Below, in pieces: positions 63,743 through 64,000 of a stretch of DNA of 64,000 nucleotides; the first letter of the stretch is position 1, and every line of letters starts with the position of its first letter. The stretch is from Viridibacillus soli (GTDB lineage: Bacteria; Bacillota; Bacilli; Bacillales_A; Planococcaceae). The DNA lies in assembly GCF_016612995.1 (NCBI RefSeq), contig NZ_JAEOAH010000017.1, forward strand, positions 78,453-142,452, read 5' to 3'. Made by a program: the position numbers and the translations under genes. Below the pieces are notes generated by a model. The model ran no database searches and had not been told where the DNA came from. It was given only the letters and a program-made list of their open reading frames with translations.

Positions 63743-64000
63743 ATGAATAGATTAACACATCACCAACAAATCAACAAAGGGTTTCTTGATTGGCAATTGC
63801 CTTTTTACTTTTCAAAGCCCGTATTACGGCATTTGACTCACTTTATCGATGGATGTCGAGCGTTTGTTTCACAGGCAAACTAACAGAAATCCATACCCTT
63901 AGCCACCATCAAAAGCATCGTACAACACTTTGGCATTTCCTTAAAACAGCCCATGGAATGTAGCCTATCTTCTACGACAATCCCAAAAATACGTGCGGCA
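63743..64000 (+). pseudogene. Transposase gene, frameshifted and cut by the window end (IS4/IS701-like)
   Basis: The ATG at 63743, after AAAGGAG, opens MNRLTHHQQINKGFLDWQLP and FSKPVLRHLTHFIDG, the start of a DDE transposase. A stop follows after 50 codons; shifting frame near 63,865-63,880 continues the protein (GKLTEIHTLSHHQKHRTTLW, HFLKTA), and a second shift near 63,950 is needed. So the copy is probably inactive. The left IS end should be near 63,660-63,700; the family assignment is tentative. Confidence 0.65.

Overview
The window comes from a low-GC, endospore-forming Bacillota, most likely a Lysinibacillus or close Planococcaceae/Bacillaceae relative. Evidence: strong GGAGG ribosome binding sites with frequent TTG/GTG starts, Rho-independent terminators, sporulation and germination genes (rsfA, cwlJ, gerQ, a pbpG-like PBP), bacillithiol synthesis (bshB2), and a middle section whose gene content follows the ywi-ywh-ywg-ywf-ywd part of the Bacillus subtilis chromosome (argS, pbpG, ywhD, ywhB, ywgA, ywfO, rsfA, lipL, hemQ, gerQ, ywdK, ywdI, ung, pdxK). 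The species call is an inference from this content.

Region 1 (1-9.7 kb, minus strand) is an acyl-CoA degradation locus. It holds an EtfQO-like membrane Fe-S oxidoreductase (fadF), a thiolase, a 3-hydroxybutyryl-CoA dehydrogenase, two acyl-CoA dehydrogenases, a TetR regulator, and the first 625 codons of icmF, an adenosylcobalamin-dependent isobutyryl-CoA mutase fused to its G-protein chaperone. Similar TGAACG/TGAATG half-sites lie upstream of fadF, the thiolase operon and icmF, so one regulator may control all three units.

Region 2 (9.7-19.7 kb, minus strand) is a 12-gene cobalamin salvage operon behind a cobalamin riboswitch with a terminator. It encodes uptake (btuF, btuC, btuD fused to cbiZ), late assembly (cbiB, cobD, cobU, cobS, cobC, a second CobU-like protein), adenosylation (pduO), and alpha-ribazole uptake and kinase (cblT, cblS). 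It would supply the cofactor that the neighbouring IcmF needs. Between this operon and argS is a gene-free stretch with MITE-like and twin dispersed repeats.

Region 3 (20-47.8 kb) is mostly conserved housekeeping and sporulation: argS-ywiB, a membrane diguanylate-cyclase-like protein, a class A PBP, small conserved proteins, octanoyl transfer (lipL), haem synthesis (hemQ), NMN-type vitamin uptake (pnuC), spore cortex lysis (cwlJ-gerQ), ung, pdxK, yojF-bshB2, a YjiH-type membrane protein, a UvrD-like helicase and ilvA. Its main oddity is an 11-unit tandem array of 38-42 bp at 37.5-38.0 kb.

Region 4 (47.9-61.5 kb, minus strand) is transport. First comes a three-gene ABC importer of the TrpXYZ/PF04392 type. 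Then follows an iron-siderophore locus: a YumC-like ferredoxin-NADP reductase, two FecCD permeases, an ATPase, two binding lipoproteins plus the remnant of a third, an exporter-type ABC protein, and a Btr-like AraC regulator with its own binding-protein domain. Three Fur-box-like sites lie here.

Region 5 (61.5-64 kb) is accessory and decaying: a frameshifted DUF5068-like lipoprotein, a small membrane protein with an in-frame stop, a small HTH protein, an unknown protein and a broken transposase that runs off the end. No rRNA, tRNA or CRISPR array was recognised.
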